37,427 nucleotides of DNA from Flectobacillus roseus (GTDB lineage Bacteria; Bacteroidota; Bacteroidia; Cytophagales; Spirosomataceae). The notes beneath the pieces are model-generated. The model was not told the DNA's origin and did not search any database. It saw only the letters and a list, made by a program, of their open reading frames with translations. The DNA lies in NCBI RefSeq assembly GCF_030056665.1, contig NZ_JASHIG010000053.1, one strand, 5' to 3'. Positions 7,263 through 16,466 of the stretch are shown here, one piece after another (within the stretch, counting starts at the first letter, position 1; each line of letters opens with the position of its first letter). A program made the translations under genes and the position numbers.

Positions 7263-10200
7263 TTAGAACTTAGCGTTGATACCTACTGTAAATACTTTCG
7301 TAGATGGTGTAATACCATTGTTTACAGCTGTACCTGAAGTTTCTGGGTCTACGCCATTGTACTTAGAAATAAAGCTAGACCAGATGAACGGTTGTTGAAT
7401 ACTTGAGAAAATTCTCAATGATTCCATGCCTAATTTTTTTGCAACTGTTGAGTTGAATGAGTAGCCAAAGTTGATGTTACGTAACTTGATAAATGAACCA
7501 TCAAAGTAAATCAACGTTTGTCTGAACTGTGGGAACTCTTGGTTACTGAATGGACGAGGGAATTCTGCATTTGGATTATTTGGTGTCCAGTAATCAACTT
7601 TGATCTGTTGGTAACGACCAGCCAATGCGTTGTTGTCTTGATGGAAACCACTCACAATCATTTGTCCAAAACGACCGAATAAGAAGAATGATAAGTCAAA
7701 GTTTTTATAAGTAAATCTGTTAGTTAAACCTGCCGAGAAATCAGGAACGTCTGAGCCTAGTAATACACGGTCATTAGCATTGATTACACCATCACCGTTT
7801 GTATCTTGAACTTTGATTTGACCTACACCCGCACCCAAGGCGTTAGCGTTGTCACCAGGGTAGAATTTCTTTGCCTGTTCTGCTTCGCTTACTTGCCAAA
7901 TACCCACTTTTTTGTAATCGAAGAATGAATTCAAAGGCTGACCAATAAACCATCTGTTACCAACATCATCCTTTGCTCCATTGTACAAAGAAACAATGGC
8001 TTCACTGTTTTTAGTAAACTGGAAATCAGTAGTCCATCTAAAACCTCCTTTAGTATCAACGTTTATAGTAGATACACCTAGTTCAATACCTCTGTTACGA
8101 GTTTCACCAACGTTTTTCGTTACAGCACTAAAGCCGATTGAGCCTGGCAACTGATCAGACAATAACAAATCTGTTGTGTTAGTTTGGTACAATTCCAATG
8201 AACCTTGCACTCTTCCTTTTAAGAAACTAAAGTCGATACCTACGTTTTTAGTAGCAGATGACTCCCATCTCAAATCTGGATTACCAATCGTATTCGGTCT
8301 ATAACCAAAAGCAGAAGTGTTATCCCAAGCATAAGCAGTACGGTTCAACAAACCTTGCGTTTGGTAAGGCGACACCCCTTGGTTACCTACTGAACCCCAA
8401 CCTGCTCTTACTTTTAATAAGTCTAACCATTGTACGCTTTTCAAGAATGGCTCGTTGCTAATGTTATAACCTACAGCTACTCCAGGGAAATTACCATATT
8501 TACTATTTACACCAAAACGGCTAGATCCATCACGACGCATTGTCAATGTTACCAAGAATTTATCATTGTAATCATAGTTGATACGAGCCATTATAGAGTT
8601 GATTGTCCACTCTGTCAAGTTACTACCAACACCTAATACCGAACTGGCATTTCCTAAATTATAAAACTGTTGAGTTTCAGCAGGAACACCTTGAACGTTT
8701 GAAGCATAATTTTCGTAACGATCTCTTTGGATTGAGTGTAGTAACGTTACGTTAAAGTTATGCTTTTGGATAGTTTTTGAGTAGTTAATAATGTTTTCCA
8801 AAGTCCAGTTAAAACCGAAATTACTTTGTGTACTTGCTTGAGCATCACCACCTTTTCTTGCATTTGTTTGAGCACCGATAAATCTACCCCAACGAGATAA
8901 TGTGAAGTCAGGACCAAAGTTTACACGGTATTTCAAACCTTCCATCAATTTTACCTCAGTATAAATACTGTTGAAAATACGGTACTTTTTCGTGTTGTCA
9001 ACTTGCGCACCCGGCACGATTTCTGCCAATGGGTTTGTCAACAAAGCATCGTTTGTAGGAGTAAAGTTAATAGAACCGTCAGCCTTGTAAGGTGCTCCGA
9101 GTGGGTTTTGGTTAATCGTAAAGCTATACGGGTTTAGGTTTTCGCCATTACGATCACTAAACATCATATATGATGAAATACCTACCTTCAACCATTTGTT
9201 GATTTCATGATCAATGTTGGCTCTCAAAGAATAACGAGAGTAATCCAAACCTTCAGAAACCCCTTTGTCTAGAAAATATCCAGCAGAAATATAGAATTGT
9301 GTTCTGTCGTTACCACCTTGGATACCAATAGAGTGGTTTTGTTGGAAGCCATTTTTCAAAATCAAATCTTGATAATCTGTGCTTCTTCCCTGAGCTAAGC
9401 CCTCCACAACGTTAGGGTCACCGCCCAATACCGCAACTTTACCATCAGCTATTGGGTCTGATTGTCCTGTAGGAACAATTGCTCCTGCTGCGTTTTTGTA
9501 AATACCTGTTGCTCTGTAAGCTTCACGAACATATTCTGCAAATTCAGTTCCGTTGAACAATCTCAATTTGTTTAGTACTTGTGATTGACCAACATACATA
9601 TCATACGTAACCGTAGTTTTTCCTTTTACTGCACCTCTTTTTGTAGTAATCAAAACAACCCCATTGGCACCTCTAGCACCATAAATTGCTGTAGCTGTTG
9701 CATCTTTCAACACCTCCATTGACTGAACATCATTTGGATTAAAATCCTCATAACCAGCTGATAATGGAATACCATCTACTACATATAATGGATCGTTTCC
9801 AGCATTGAATGAACGACGACCACGAATCAAAATCTTTGCCGTTTGACCTGGTTTTGAACCTGATTGAGACACGTCTACCCCAGCAGTTCTACCTTGAAGT
9901 GCCTGACCTAAGTTGGTAATAGGCATTTCTGAAATTTGTTTGGCTGATACCTGCGAAATAGCACCTGTTAATTGGCTTTTCTTTTGAGTACCATATCCAA
10001 CTACTACAACCTCTGAAAGCGCTTGATTTTCAACATTCAACACAACATTGATAGTATTTTTTGAACCTACTGCTACTTCTGAAGTCGTGTAACCAATCGC
10101 TGAAAATGATAAGACATCTTTAGCCGATGATGAGTTAATTTTGTAAGAACCGTTTGCATCTGTGGTTGTACCTTTGTTGGTACCTTTAATCATAACACTA

Positions 10201-10349
10201 ACTCCTGGAATACCCTGTCCGTCTTCCGAAGAAGTCACTTTCCCTGTAATTGCTTGTTGGGCTAGTCCTGTGAAGCTTAACAACATAAAGGTAAGCACCG
10301 CACACATTCCAAATAACCCTCTTTTCAATTGTAAAGGTTTACTTTGCAT
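7263..10349 (-). CDS. susC-like: SusC/RagA family TonB-linked outer-membrane transporter
   Basis: 1,028 residues. Signal peptide to about residue 31 (FTGLAQQ), then a carboxypeptidase-D regulatory-like domain (about 33-108, ITGKVTSSEDGQGIPGVSV). The TonB-box region is LSEVVVVGYGTQ (111-122). The plug domain ends with the signature VLKDATATAIYGARGANG (213-230), and a long beta barrel ends VFTVGINAKF with a terminal Phe. There is no N-terminal STN signalling domain, so this is not a transducer-type receptor. It imports a ligand, probably an oligosaccharide, across the outer membrane with SusD and TonB energy. The small anti-sigma gene ends 31 bases upstream, implying one transcript. Confidence 0.95.
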   Translation of the reverse strand: MQSKPLQLKRGLFGMCAVLTFMLLSFTGLAQQAITGKVTSSEDGQGIPGVSVMIKGTNKGTTTDANGSYKINSSSAKDVLSFSAIGYTTSEVAVGSKNTINVVLNVENQALSEVVVVGYGTQKKSQLTGAISQVSAKQISEMPITNLGQALQGRTAGVDVSQSGSKPGQTAKILIRGRRSFNAGNDPLYVVDGIPLSAGYEDFNPNDVQSMEVLKDATATAIYGARGANGVVLITTKRGAVKGKTTVTYDMYVGQSQVLNKLRLFNGTEFAEYVREAYRATGIYKNAAGAIVPTGQSDPIADGKVAVLGGDPNVVEGLAQGRSTDYQDLILKNGFQQNHSIGIQGGNDRTQFYISAGYFLDKGVSEGLDYSRYSLRANIDHEINKWLKVGISSYMMFSDRNGENLNPYSFTINQNPLGAPYKADGSINFTPTNDALLTNPLAEIVPGAQVDNTKKYRIFNSIYTEVKLMEGLKYRVNFGPDFTLSRWGRFIGAQTNARKGGDAQASTQSNFGFNWTLENIINYSKTIQKHNFNVTLLHSIQRDRYENYASNVQGVPAETQQFYNLGNASSVLGVGSNLTEWTINSIMARINYDYNDKFLVTLTMRRDGSSRFGVNSKYGNFPGVAVGYNISNEPFLKSVQWLDLLKVRAGWGSVGNQGVSPYQTQGLLNRTAYAWDNTSAFGYRPNTIGNPDLRWESSATKNVGIDFSFLKGRVQGSLELYQTNTTDLLLSDQLPGSIGFSAVTKNVGETRNRGIELGVSTINVDTKGGFRWTTDFQFTKNSEAIVSLYNGAKDDVGNRWFIGQPLNSFFDYKKVGIWQVSEAEQAKKFYPGDNANALGAGVGQIKVQDTNGDGVINANDRVLLGSDVPDFSAGLTNRFTYKNFDLSFFLFGRFGQMIVSGFHQDNNALAGRYQQIKVDYWTPNNPNAEFPRPFSNQEFPQFRQTLIYFDGSFIKLRNINFGYSFNSTVAKKLGMESLRIFSSIQQPFIWSSFISKYNGVDPETSGTAVNNGITPSTKVFTVGINAKF

Positions 10350-10380
10350 AGTCTATTGGTTTTAAAATGAAACTGATTGA

Positions 10381-10647
10381 TTAGGATAATAAAGATTTAT
10401 TGATTTTTCGCCAAAGTTCCTCTTCTTCAAATGGGTTCAGGCCTTGACCTTCGCAACTATTCTGAAGAATTTCTTTTGCTGTTTCTATTTCAAAGTATTT
10501 ATCAGGATATATATCTATCAACTGATTCCAAAAAGCACAATATTCCTGATTACTTGGTGAGGCTACCCATTCTAAAAAAAAGGTATCTGAGATAAAATCT
10601 TCAGCATGAAAAAACTCATATTTTAGAATGTTGTCGAGGCGTGCCAT
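10381..10647 (-). CDS. Stand-alone FecR-type anti-sigma domain, no membrane part
   Basis: From the ATG at 10647 the product is 88 residues; a GTG at 10695 would add 16. The sequence matches, by pattern, the cytoplasmic N-terminal domain of Bacteroidota FecR anti-sigma factors: AEDFISDTFFLEWVASP, then AFWNQLIDIYPDKYFEIETAK, then EEEELWRKIN. Full FecR proteins of this type are several hundred residues, with a transmembrane helix and periplasmic FecR domains. Here the frame stops right after the cytoplasmic domain, and SusC starts 31 bases later, with no room for the rest. It probably binds the ECF sigma factor at 11007-11588. Whether it is a truncated relic or a working soluble anti-sigma factor is not settled; the intact frame and tight linkage to SusC favour function. 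Confidence 0.7.
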   Translation of the reverse strand: MARLDNILKYEFFHAEDFISDTFFLEWVASPSNQEYCAFWNQLIDIYPDKYFEIETAKEILQNSCEGQGLNPFEEEELWRKINKSLLS

Positions 10648-11006
10648 AAATTGAACTTTTGAAAGTATTTTTTGCAATTTTACTACACAAGACACAACTT
10701 ATTTTTTTCTACTCGATTTTACAGACGAAAAAGGACAGTTTTTTCAATTTAATTTTAACATATTGATTATTAAATACTTAATTCCATATATTAATAATAA
10801 AATAGGGATATAATGAGGCAATTGTAGGTATTAGAAAAGAAATATTTTCTATGAGGTAGAGCGGAAAAATATATATGATTATTTTACTTATTTTTTGAAT
10901 TTTAACCACATAAGACAGATAAGTATTTTTTCTACTGAAAAAAATAAAAAAACCTGCACAATTTTTTGTGACAGGTTTTGGTAATCTTATGTATTTAATC
11001 TAATCC
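10648..11006. other. Intergenic region between sigma and anti-sigma genes
   Basis: About 360 very AT-rich bases with no gene. It contains the sigma-gene terminator at 10949-10979 and must carry the promoter of the anti-sigma-SusC-SusD unit, between about 10650 and 10940. No exact TAnnTTTG box was found, which would fit recognition by an alternative sigma factor rather than the housekeeping one. Confidence 0.5.
10949..10979 (-). terminator. Intrinsic terminator of the ECF sigma gene
   Basis: AAAACCTG (10949-10956) pairs with CAGGTTTT (10972-10979), with further CACA/TGTG pairing inside. On the minus strand the stem runs into a long T tract. It sits 28 bases past the sigma stop, so the sigma gene is not co-transcribed with SusC. 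Confidence 0.9.
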
Positions 11007-11588
11007 CTATGCAAAAGCTATTTGTTCGGCACCAATGTGTTGTTTTAAAGTCTTTAAAGCACCAAAAATAAGATTGTACACCGACTGAGGATTGATGTTC
11101 ATTTTATTTGAAATCTGGTCGGTATCCATATCATGAAAGAATTTAAGAGAAAGTGCTTCTCTTTGTCTTTTTGTCAAAAAACGAAAAGACTCACTAAGAA
11201 CATGATTGAATTTTTGCTCCTCTTCAAAAGCCACTAAACGATTTTCATGCGATCCCACAAAATCTGGATTTTCGACATAGTAACCTTCATGATGCAAGGT
11301 CTGACGTTGTTGGGTTTCCAAATGACGAACCAACTTTCTTTTTATAGAAGCCATCAGGTAGTAACGAATAGAAGTCGTTTCACCTAAATTTTGGTGATTT
11401 TTCCAAAGCTCTACAAACAAATCGTGCAAACAGTCCTTGATTAACTCACGGTCTTGGGTAATACTAGTACTATAGTTATACAAGAGGTTTACATAGCTAC
11501 GATATATTAATGTAAATGCATCGTGATCCCCTCCACGAAATGCGTTCCACAAAGCTACTTCATCCGTAATTCTTTTTGCAGTCATCAT
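11007..11588 (-). CDS. ECF-type RNA polymerase sigma-70 factor
   Basis: 193 residues from the ATG at 11588 (another ATG at 11585 follows directly). The sigma-2 region includes DAFTLIYRSYVNLLYNYS and DCLHDLFVELWKN; the sigma-4 helix-turn-helix region is LTKRQREALSLKFF through MNINPQSVYNLIFGALKTLKQ. Bacteroidota ECF sigma factors of this class normally pair with a FecR anti-sigma and SusCD. The longer frame begins with TTG at 11735, but that lies upstream of the predicted promoter (-7 at 11619-11626) and would translate the operator, so the ATG at 11588 is chosen. It has its own terminator. The tandem LacI-type operator upstream suggests sugar control. Confidence 0.9.
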   Translation of the reverse strand: MMTAKRITDEVALWNAFRGGDHDAFTLIYRSYVNLLYNYSTSITQDRELIKDCLHDLFVELWKNHQNLGETTSIRYYLMASIKRKLVRHLETQQRQTLHHEGYYVENPDFVGSHENRLVAFEEEQKFNHVLSESFRFLTKRQREALSLKFFHDMDTDQISNKMNINPQSVYNLIFGALKTLKQHIGAEQIAFA

Positions 11589-11618
11589 AAAAATGAGTTG
11601 TTTTCTGAGATTCTTTCC

Positions 11619-11650
11619 TAAAGATATACAAACAAAATAGCACTTTTCAA
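11619..11650 (-). promoter_or_regulatory. Promoter of the ECF sigma gene
   Basis: On the minus strand a TTG (complement of 11648-11650), a 21-base spacer and TATCTTTA (complement of 11619-11626) match the Bacteroidota pattern TTG-N17-23-TAnnTTTG with one mismatch. The predicted transcript start is near 11612, giving a leader of about 24 bases before the ATG at 11588. Confidence 0.6.
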
Positions 11651-11670
11651 GGGTTTTATTGAATATTTTT

Positions 11671-11697
11671 CCGTAAACGTTTACGGAAACGTTTACG
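11671..11697. promoter_or_regulatory. Tandem LacI-type operator
   Basis: CCGTAAACGTTTACGG (11671-11686) is a perfect 16-base palindrome with a central CG, as in LacI/PurR-family operators. A second site, CGGAAACGTTTACG (11684-11697), follows with its centre 12 bases away, forming a 12-base direct repeat of CGKAAACGTTTA. The pair lies about 20 bases upstream of the predicted -33 box of the sigma gene, a position more typical of activation than simple blocking. No LacI-family gene lies in the window. Confidence 0.7.
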
Positions 11698-11864
11698 AGA
11701 AAAATATCATAAAAACTATTTATTATCCTACCCAAAAAATTACGGCTTTGTATTTAAGCGATAGAATTCCTGACTTGGTCTAAATTTGGTCAAAACTTGT
11801 TGGAAGTTCGAGATTATCATACAATTTTTACATGATGTAATATTTCATTGGGCAAATCCTTTAG

Positions 11865-11896
11865 TTTGCCATATCACTTTACACAAACTACCTTTA
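11865..11896 (+). promoter_or_regulatory. Promoter of the two-domain amidohydrolase gene
   Basis: TTTG (11865-11868), a 20-base spacer and TACCTTTA (11889-11896) fit the Bacteroidota promoter pattern with one mismatch in the -7 box. The ATG is at 11913, so the leader would be very short. Confidence 0.65.
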
Positions 11897-11912
11897 ATCT
11901 AAATTTCTTTTT

Positions 11913-14900
11913 ATGAAGAAGATTCTTTACACGTTCATCAACATCATCATGTTTGGAACGGTGCTTAGAGCTCAAACCACCACGTTTCCTCGAAACGGGG
12001 TGCAAGATGAGCGTCCAAACACTTATGCATTTGTCAATGCAACTATCGTTTCAGATGCTAATACAGTTTTAGAAGGCGCAACCTTAGTAATCAAAGGTTC
12101 TGTGATTGAAGCAGTAGGCAAAAACATTACTCTCCCTGCTGGTACGCAAGTAATCGACCTAAAAGGCAAACGCATCTATCCTTCTTTAGTAGAAGCGTAT
12201 AGTAGCTATGGTATGCCTGAATTAAAAAGAGAAGGTCGTAGCTTTAGAGGTGATCCTCAGTTCGAATCGAAAAAACAAGGCGCTTACAACTGGAACCAAG
12301 CTGTTTTGCCAGAAGTAAATGCAGCAGCTATCTATGCAAGTAATCCTACCGCAGCTGACGAGTTACGTAAGGCTGGTTTTGGGGCTGCTATCACACACGT
12401 ACAAGATGGTATCGTTCGCGGTACTTCGGCATTGGTTGCCTTAATCGACGGTCGTGACCAAGAGGCTTTGTTGAAAACTAATGTTTCAGCACATTACTCT
12501 CTATCTAAAGGGTCTTCAACTCAAGACTATCCAAACTCATTAATGGGTTCAGTAGCATTGTTACGTCAAACGTATTTGGATGCTGATTGGTACAAAAAAA
12601 GTAAGAATCATACAGAATATAATATCTCTTTAGAGTCTTTCAACAACAGCCAATCAGTACCACAGGTATTTGAGGTATCTGACAAATTGGGTATTTTGAG
12701 AGCTAACAAAATCGGAAAAGAATTTGGTGTTAATTACATCATAAAAGGTGGCGGTGACGAATACCAACGTCTTGATGAAGTAAAAGCGGCTGGTGTTTCC
12801 TTGATTATTCCTTTGAATTTTCCAACAACTCCTGACGTAGAAGATCCGTTTGATGCAAGCGTGGTTTCGTTATCAGATATGAAACACTGGGAAATGGCTC
12901 CTGCCAACCCAGCTATCTTGGCGAAAGCGGGTGTTCCTTTTGCTATTACTACTTCTAACGTAAGAAGTAAATCAGATTTCTGGGCAAACTTGCGTAAAGC
13001 TGTAGAATATGGTTTGGATGAAAAAGTTGCTTTGGCAGCTTTGACTTCGGTTCCTGCTCAATTCAACAAAGTAGATAACTTGGTGGGTAGCTTGAAACCT
13101 GGTATGCTGGCAAACTTCTTGATTACATCTGACAACCTTTTCAAGGAAAGTAATGTAATTTATGAAAACTGGGTAAAAGGAAAACGTTATGTAGTTAACA
13201 ACATGAATGTGACTGATATGCGTGCTTCTTACGATTTGAGCGTAGCAGGTAAATCAGGTTTGAAATTGAATGTAACAGGTAAAGTAGATAAGCCAGAGTT
13301 CCAAATCCAAGTATCTGATTCAGTTAAGGTTTCTCCAAAAGTGACTAGAACAGGCGATTTGTTAACTTTATCATTCAAATTAGATGCTAAAAAAGACAAA
13401 GGTGATACTCGTATTAGTGCTTATTATGATGGCAAAAACATCAAAGGCGATGGATTTGATGCAGCAGGTGCTCCTGTAAAATTTGATGCTATTTTCAAAG
13501 AAGCTTTCAAAGAAGCTGTAGCAAAAGCAGATACTACTAAGAAACCTGTTCCAACAATAGGCAAAATTGTATATCCTTTCAATGGATATGGTGCTGAGAC
13601 AAAACCAAAAGCTGAGACTTTATTGATTAAAAATGCTACCGTTTGGACAAACGAGAAGGATGGTATTTTGAAAAATACGGACGTATTATTGAAAGATGGT
13701 AAAATCGCTCAGGTGGGTAAAAACTTGTCAGTAACTGGTGCAAAAGTGGTTGATGGAACTGGTAAACACTTGACCAATGGTATTTTTGACGAACACTCTC
13801 ATATTGCATTGCTTTCTGTAAACGAAGGTTCTCAGTCAGTTACTGCTGAAGTTCGTATGGAAGATGTAGTAAACTCTGAAGACGTAAATATCTATCGTCA
13901 ATTGGCAGGTGGTGTAACTTCATCACAATTGCTACATGGTTCAGCTAACTGTATCGGTGGTCAGTCGGCAATCGTGAAATTGAAATGGGGTGAAGCACCA
14001 GAAGTAATGAAAATTCAAAATGCTGATGGATATATCAAGTTTGCTTTGGGTGAAAACGTAAAACAAGCAAACTGGGGTGACCGTGCTCGTATTCGTTTCC
14101 CTCAAACTCGTATGGGTGTTGAGCAAATCATGATGGACGCTTTCTTGCGTGCGAAAGAATATGATAAAGCTTGGGCTGAATACAACAAAGCAGCAAACAA
14201 AGCTACGTTGACTCCTCCACGTCGTGATTTAGAATTGGATGCTTTATCTGAGATTTTGAACAAAAAACGTTTTATCACTTGTCACTCTTATGTTCAGTCT
14301 GAAATCAATATGTTGTTGAAAGTAGCTGATTCATTGGGTTTCAAAGTAAATACCTTTACGCACATTTTGGAAGGTTATAAAGTAGCTGACAAAATGAAAG
14401 CACACGGTGCAAGTGGTTCAACTTTTGCTGACTGGTGGGCATACAAAATGGAAGTAAAAGAAGCGATTCCTTTCAACGCTGCTTTGATGACAAAAGTTGG
14501 TATCAATACCTCAATCAACTCTGATGATGCTGAAATGGCTCGCCGTTTGAACCAAGAGGCTGCAAAAACAGTCATGTATGGTGGTCTTACTGAAGAAGAA
14601 GCTTGGAAATTGGTAACATTGAACCCTGCAAAAATGATGCACCTTGACAACCGTTTGGGTAGTATCAAAGCTGGTAAAGATGCTGACGTTGTACTTTGGA
14701 ACGAAAATCCACTTTCTGTTTACGCAAAACCAGAAAAAACTATCATTGAAGGTGCAGTGTATTTCGACATCGAAAAAGACAAAGAATTGCGTGCTAATAT
14801 CGCTGCTGAACGTAACCGTTTGATTCAAAAAATGTTGAATTCAAAAGCAAGTGGTGCTCCTACTGCTAGACCAGAAATGCGCAAACCAAGATTGTTCGTT

Positions 14901-14987
14901 TGTAACTCTTTGGGTGGTTTAACTGAAGAAGAAGGCGAAACTCGTGCATTTGGTACATTACAGTTACAAGACAACTGTGACAAATAG
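11913..14987 (+). CDS. Secreted tandem amidohydrolase-family protein
   Basis: 1,024 residues with a signal peptide ending VLRAQ near residue 21. Two amidohydrolase-like modules follow. The N-terminal one (about 35-440) starts like imidazolonepropionase-type proteins, with a small beta domain, but the GxxDxHxH strand is replaced by IYPSLVEAYSSYG, so it lacks the first metal ligands. The C-terminal one (about 565-955) has IFDEHSHI (His628, His630), His791 in TCHSYV, His817 in FTHILEG and Asp871 in NSDDAE, a full metal-dependent set. It is probably a periplasmic hydrolase of cyclic amides or dipeptides; the substrate is unknown. A Cys-containing tail (RLFVCNSLGG...DNCDK) ends the protein. The related gene at 15137 follows 149 bases later, likely in one operon. 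Confidence 0.85.
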   Translation: MKKILYTFINIIMFGTVLRAQTTTFPRNGVQDERPNTYAFVNATIVSDANTVLEGATLVIKGSVIEAVGKNITLPAGTQVIDLKGKRIYPSLVEAYSSYGMPELKREGRSFRGDPQFESKKQGAYNWNQAVLPEVNAAAIYASNPTAADELRKAGFGAAITHVQDGIVRGTSALVALIDGRDQEALLKTNVSAHYSLSKGSSTQDYPNSLMGSVALLRQTYLDADWYKKSKNHTEYNISLESFNNSQSVPQVFEVSDKLGILRANKIGKEFGVNYIIKGGGDEYQRLDEVKAAGVSLIIPLNFPTTPDVEDPFDASVVSLSDMKHWEMAPANPAILAKAGVPFAITTSNVRSKSDFWANLRKAVEYGLDEKVALAALTSVPAQFNKVDNLVGSLKPGMLANFLITSDNLFKESNVIYENWVKGKRYVVNNMNVTDMRASYDLSVAGKSGLKLNVTGKVDKPEFQIQVSDSVKVSPKVTRTGDLLTLSFKLDAKKDKGDTRISAYYDGKNIKGDGFDAAGAPVKFDAIFKEAFKEAVAKADTTKKPVPTIGKIVYPFNGYGAETKPKAETLLIKNATVWTNEKDGILKNTDVLLKDGKIAQVGKNLSVTGAKVVDGTGKHLTNGIFDEHSHIALLSVNEGSQSVTAEVRMEDVVNSEDVNIYRQLAGGVTSSQLLHGSANCIGGQSAIVKLKWGEAPEVMKIQNADGYIKFALGENVKQANWGDRARIRFPQTRMGVEQIMMDAFLRAKEYDKAWAEYNKAANKATLTPPRRDLELDALSEILNKKRFITCHSYVQSEINMLLKVADSLGFKVNTFTHILEGYKVADKMKAHGASGSTFADWWAYKMEVKEAIPFNAALMTKVGINTSINSDDAEMARRLNQEAAKTVMYGGLTEEEAWKLVTLNPAKMMHLDNRLGSIKAGKDADVVLWNENPLSVYAKPEKTIIEGAVYFDIEKDKELRANIAAERNRLIQKMLNSKASGAPTARPEMRKPRLFVCNSLGGLTEEEGETRAFGTLQLQDNCDK

Positions 14988-14988
14988 A

Positions 14989-15029
14989 GTGTTGAATGGT
15001 GAGTTGTGAATGGTGAATAATTCCCATTT
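14989..15029 (+). repeat. Repeat family 2 copy (GAATGGTGAATTGTGAATG type)
   Basis: Units GTTGAATGGTGA, GTTGTGAATGGTGAAT are related to the larger inverted elements at 27288-27408 and 29128-29187. It begins one base after the stop codon of the tandem amidohydrolase gene. Confidence 0.55.
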
Positions 15030-15136
15030 ACTACTCTGCTAAGTTAGCAAAGCATCATTTGTCTCAAATTCAGTACATGTTTTAAGATAAAATGTCAAGT
15101 TCAGACATTTTTCATGACTTAAAATTTTATTACAAA

Positions 15137-16441
15137 ATGAAAAAATCAGCATTATTATATACGCTAGCTTTGTTTTTGGGTATGAAGACGACCTTCGCTC
15201 AAAACCAAGCGGCAGCTACCCCTCAGTCTAAGCCTATTGCTTTGACGGGTGCCACTATTCACACGGCAGCAGGTCCTGTGATTGAAAATGGTGTAATTGT
15301 TTTTGATAAAGGAGTTATCACTAAAGTTGGTCCTGCAGGAACAACTTATGATAAAACTGGTACCGAAACCATCGACGTAACAGGAAAACACGTTTTCCCT
15401 GGCTTGATTGCTCCTGCCAACCAACTAGGTTTGGTAGAAATCGAAGCGGTTCGTGCTACAGTCGACCAACAAGAAGTAGGTGCAATCAACCCTCACGTTC
15501 GTGCTTTGATTGCTTATAACACTGACTCAGAATTAATTCCAACGGTTCGTGGTAACGGTGTTTTGATTACTCAAGTTACGCCAGTAGGTGAAATTATCTC
15601 GGGTATGTCTTCTATCATGAACTTAGATGGCTGGAACTGGGAAGATGCCGTTTTGAAGAAAGATGATGGTATTCACCTTAACTGGGTAGGCTATTTCAAA
15701 CGTGAATTTAACTTCGAAACGTTTTCTTCTACAACAAAGAAAAACGATAAGAAAGAAGAGCAAATCCGTGAATTGGCACAGTTGTTTGACGACGCGACAG
15801 CTTATGGACAAATCAAAAACCCTAATCCAATCAATGTAAAATTGGAAGCGATGAAAGGACTTTTTGACGGAACTAAAAAATTGTATATCTCAGCTGATTA
15901 TGGTAAAGAAATCATCGAAGCTGTACAGTTTGCTAAATCAAAAGGCGTAAAAAGCATCGTAATTATCGGTGGTGAAGAGTCTCTTTTGGCAGCAGATTTC
16001 TTGCGTGAGAACAACGTTCCTGTGATTGTATCAGGTACGCACCGTTTGCCAAATAGTATTGACGATGACACAGATTTACCTTACAAATTGCCTCAATTAT
16101 TGGCTCAAAAAGGCGTAACAGTTGGTTTGGCTTATATTGGTATGCACTGGCGTACACGTAACTTGCCTTTCTTGGCTGGTACAGTAGCTGGACACGGTAT
16201 GTCAAAAGACGATGCTTTGAAATTGGTAACAATCAACAACGCTAAAATCTTGGGTATCGACAAATATGTAGGCTCTTTGGAAGTTGGTAAACAAGCTACT
16301 TTGGTAGTGTCACAAGGTGATTTGTTAGACATGCGTTCTGCAAAAGTAGAACACGCATTCATTCAAGGTAAAAAAATCGACTTGGATGACAAGCAAAAAC
16401 GTTTGTACAAAAAGTATTCAGAAAAATACGGAACAAAATAA
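15137..16441 (+). CDS. Secreted amidohydrolase-like protein lacking the HxH motif
   Basis: 434 residues from the ATG at 15137; a longer frame from 15092 adds 15 residues before an obvious signal peptide (MKKSALLYTLALFLG...TFAQ) and is rejected. The fold is amidohydrolase-like: IALTGATIHTAAGPVIENG at the start, then a TIM-barrel region and a closing GIDKYVGSLEVGKQATLVV. Where catalytic members have GLIDxHxH it reads FPGLIAPANQLG, and no histidine cluster or final SD aspartate is evident, so metal catalysis by the usual residues is unlikely. Pairing with the larger protein just upstream suggests a partner or scaffold role. A strong terminator follows, so this is the last gene of the pair. Confidence 0.8.
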   Translation: MKKSALLYTLALFLGMKTTFAQNQAAATPQSKPIALTGATIHTAAGPVIENGVIVFDKGVITKVGPAGTTYDKTGTETIDVTGKHVFPGLIAPANQLGLVEIEAVRATVDQQEVGAINPHVRALIAYNTDSELIPTVRGNGVLITQVTPVGEIISGMSSIMNLDGWNWEDAVLKKDDGIHLNWVGYFKREFNFETFSSTTKKNDKKEEQIRELAQLFDDATAYGQIKNPNPINVKLEAMKGLFDGTKKLYISADYGKEIIEAVQFAKSKGVKSIVIIGGEESLLAADFLRENNVPVIVSGTHRLPNSIDDDTDLPYKLPQLLAQKGVTVGLAYIGMHWRTRNLPFLAGTVAGHGMSKDDALKLVTINNAKILGIDKYVGSLEVGKQATLVVSQGDLLDMRSAKVEHAFIQGKKIDLDDKQKRLYKKYSEKYGTK

Positions 16442-16466
16442 GCGCCGTAGCATCTGCTAATAGTAT

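Larger units (their letters stand above)
11589..11912. other. Divergent regulatory region, sigma factor and amidohydrolase
   Basis: This 324-base gap separates two divergently transcribed genes. It holds the sigma promoter (11619-11650), a tandem operator (11671-11697) and the amidohydrolase promoter (11865-11896). A control protein at the operator could in principle act on both. Confidence 0.6.

Noticed and set aside
11589..11735. TTG-started N-terminal extension of the sigma factor
   Set aside because: It would translate the operator and lies upstream of the predicted promoter; the extra residues do not look like sigma-factor sequence. The ATG at 11588 is used.
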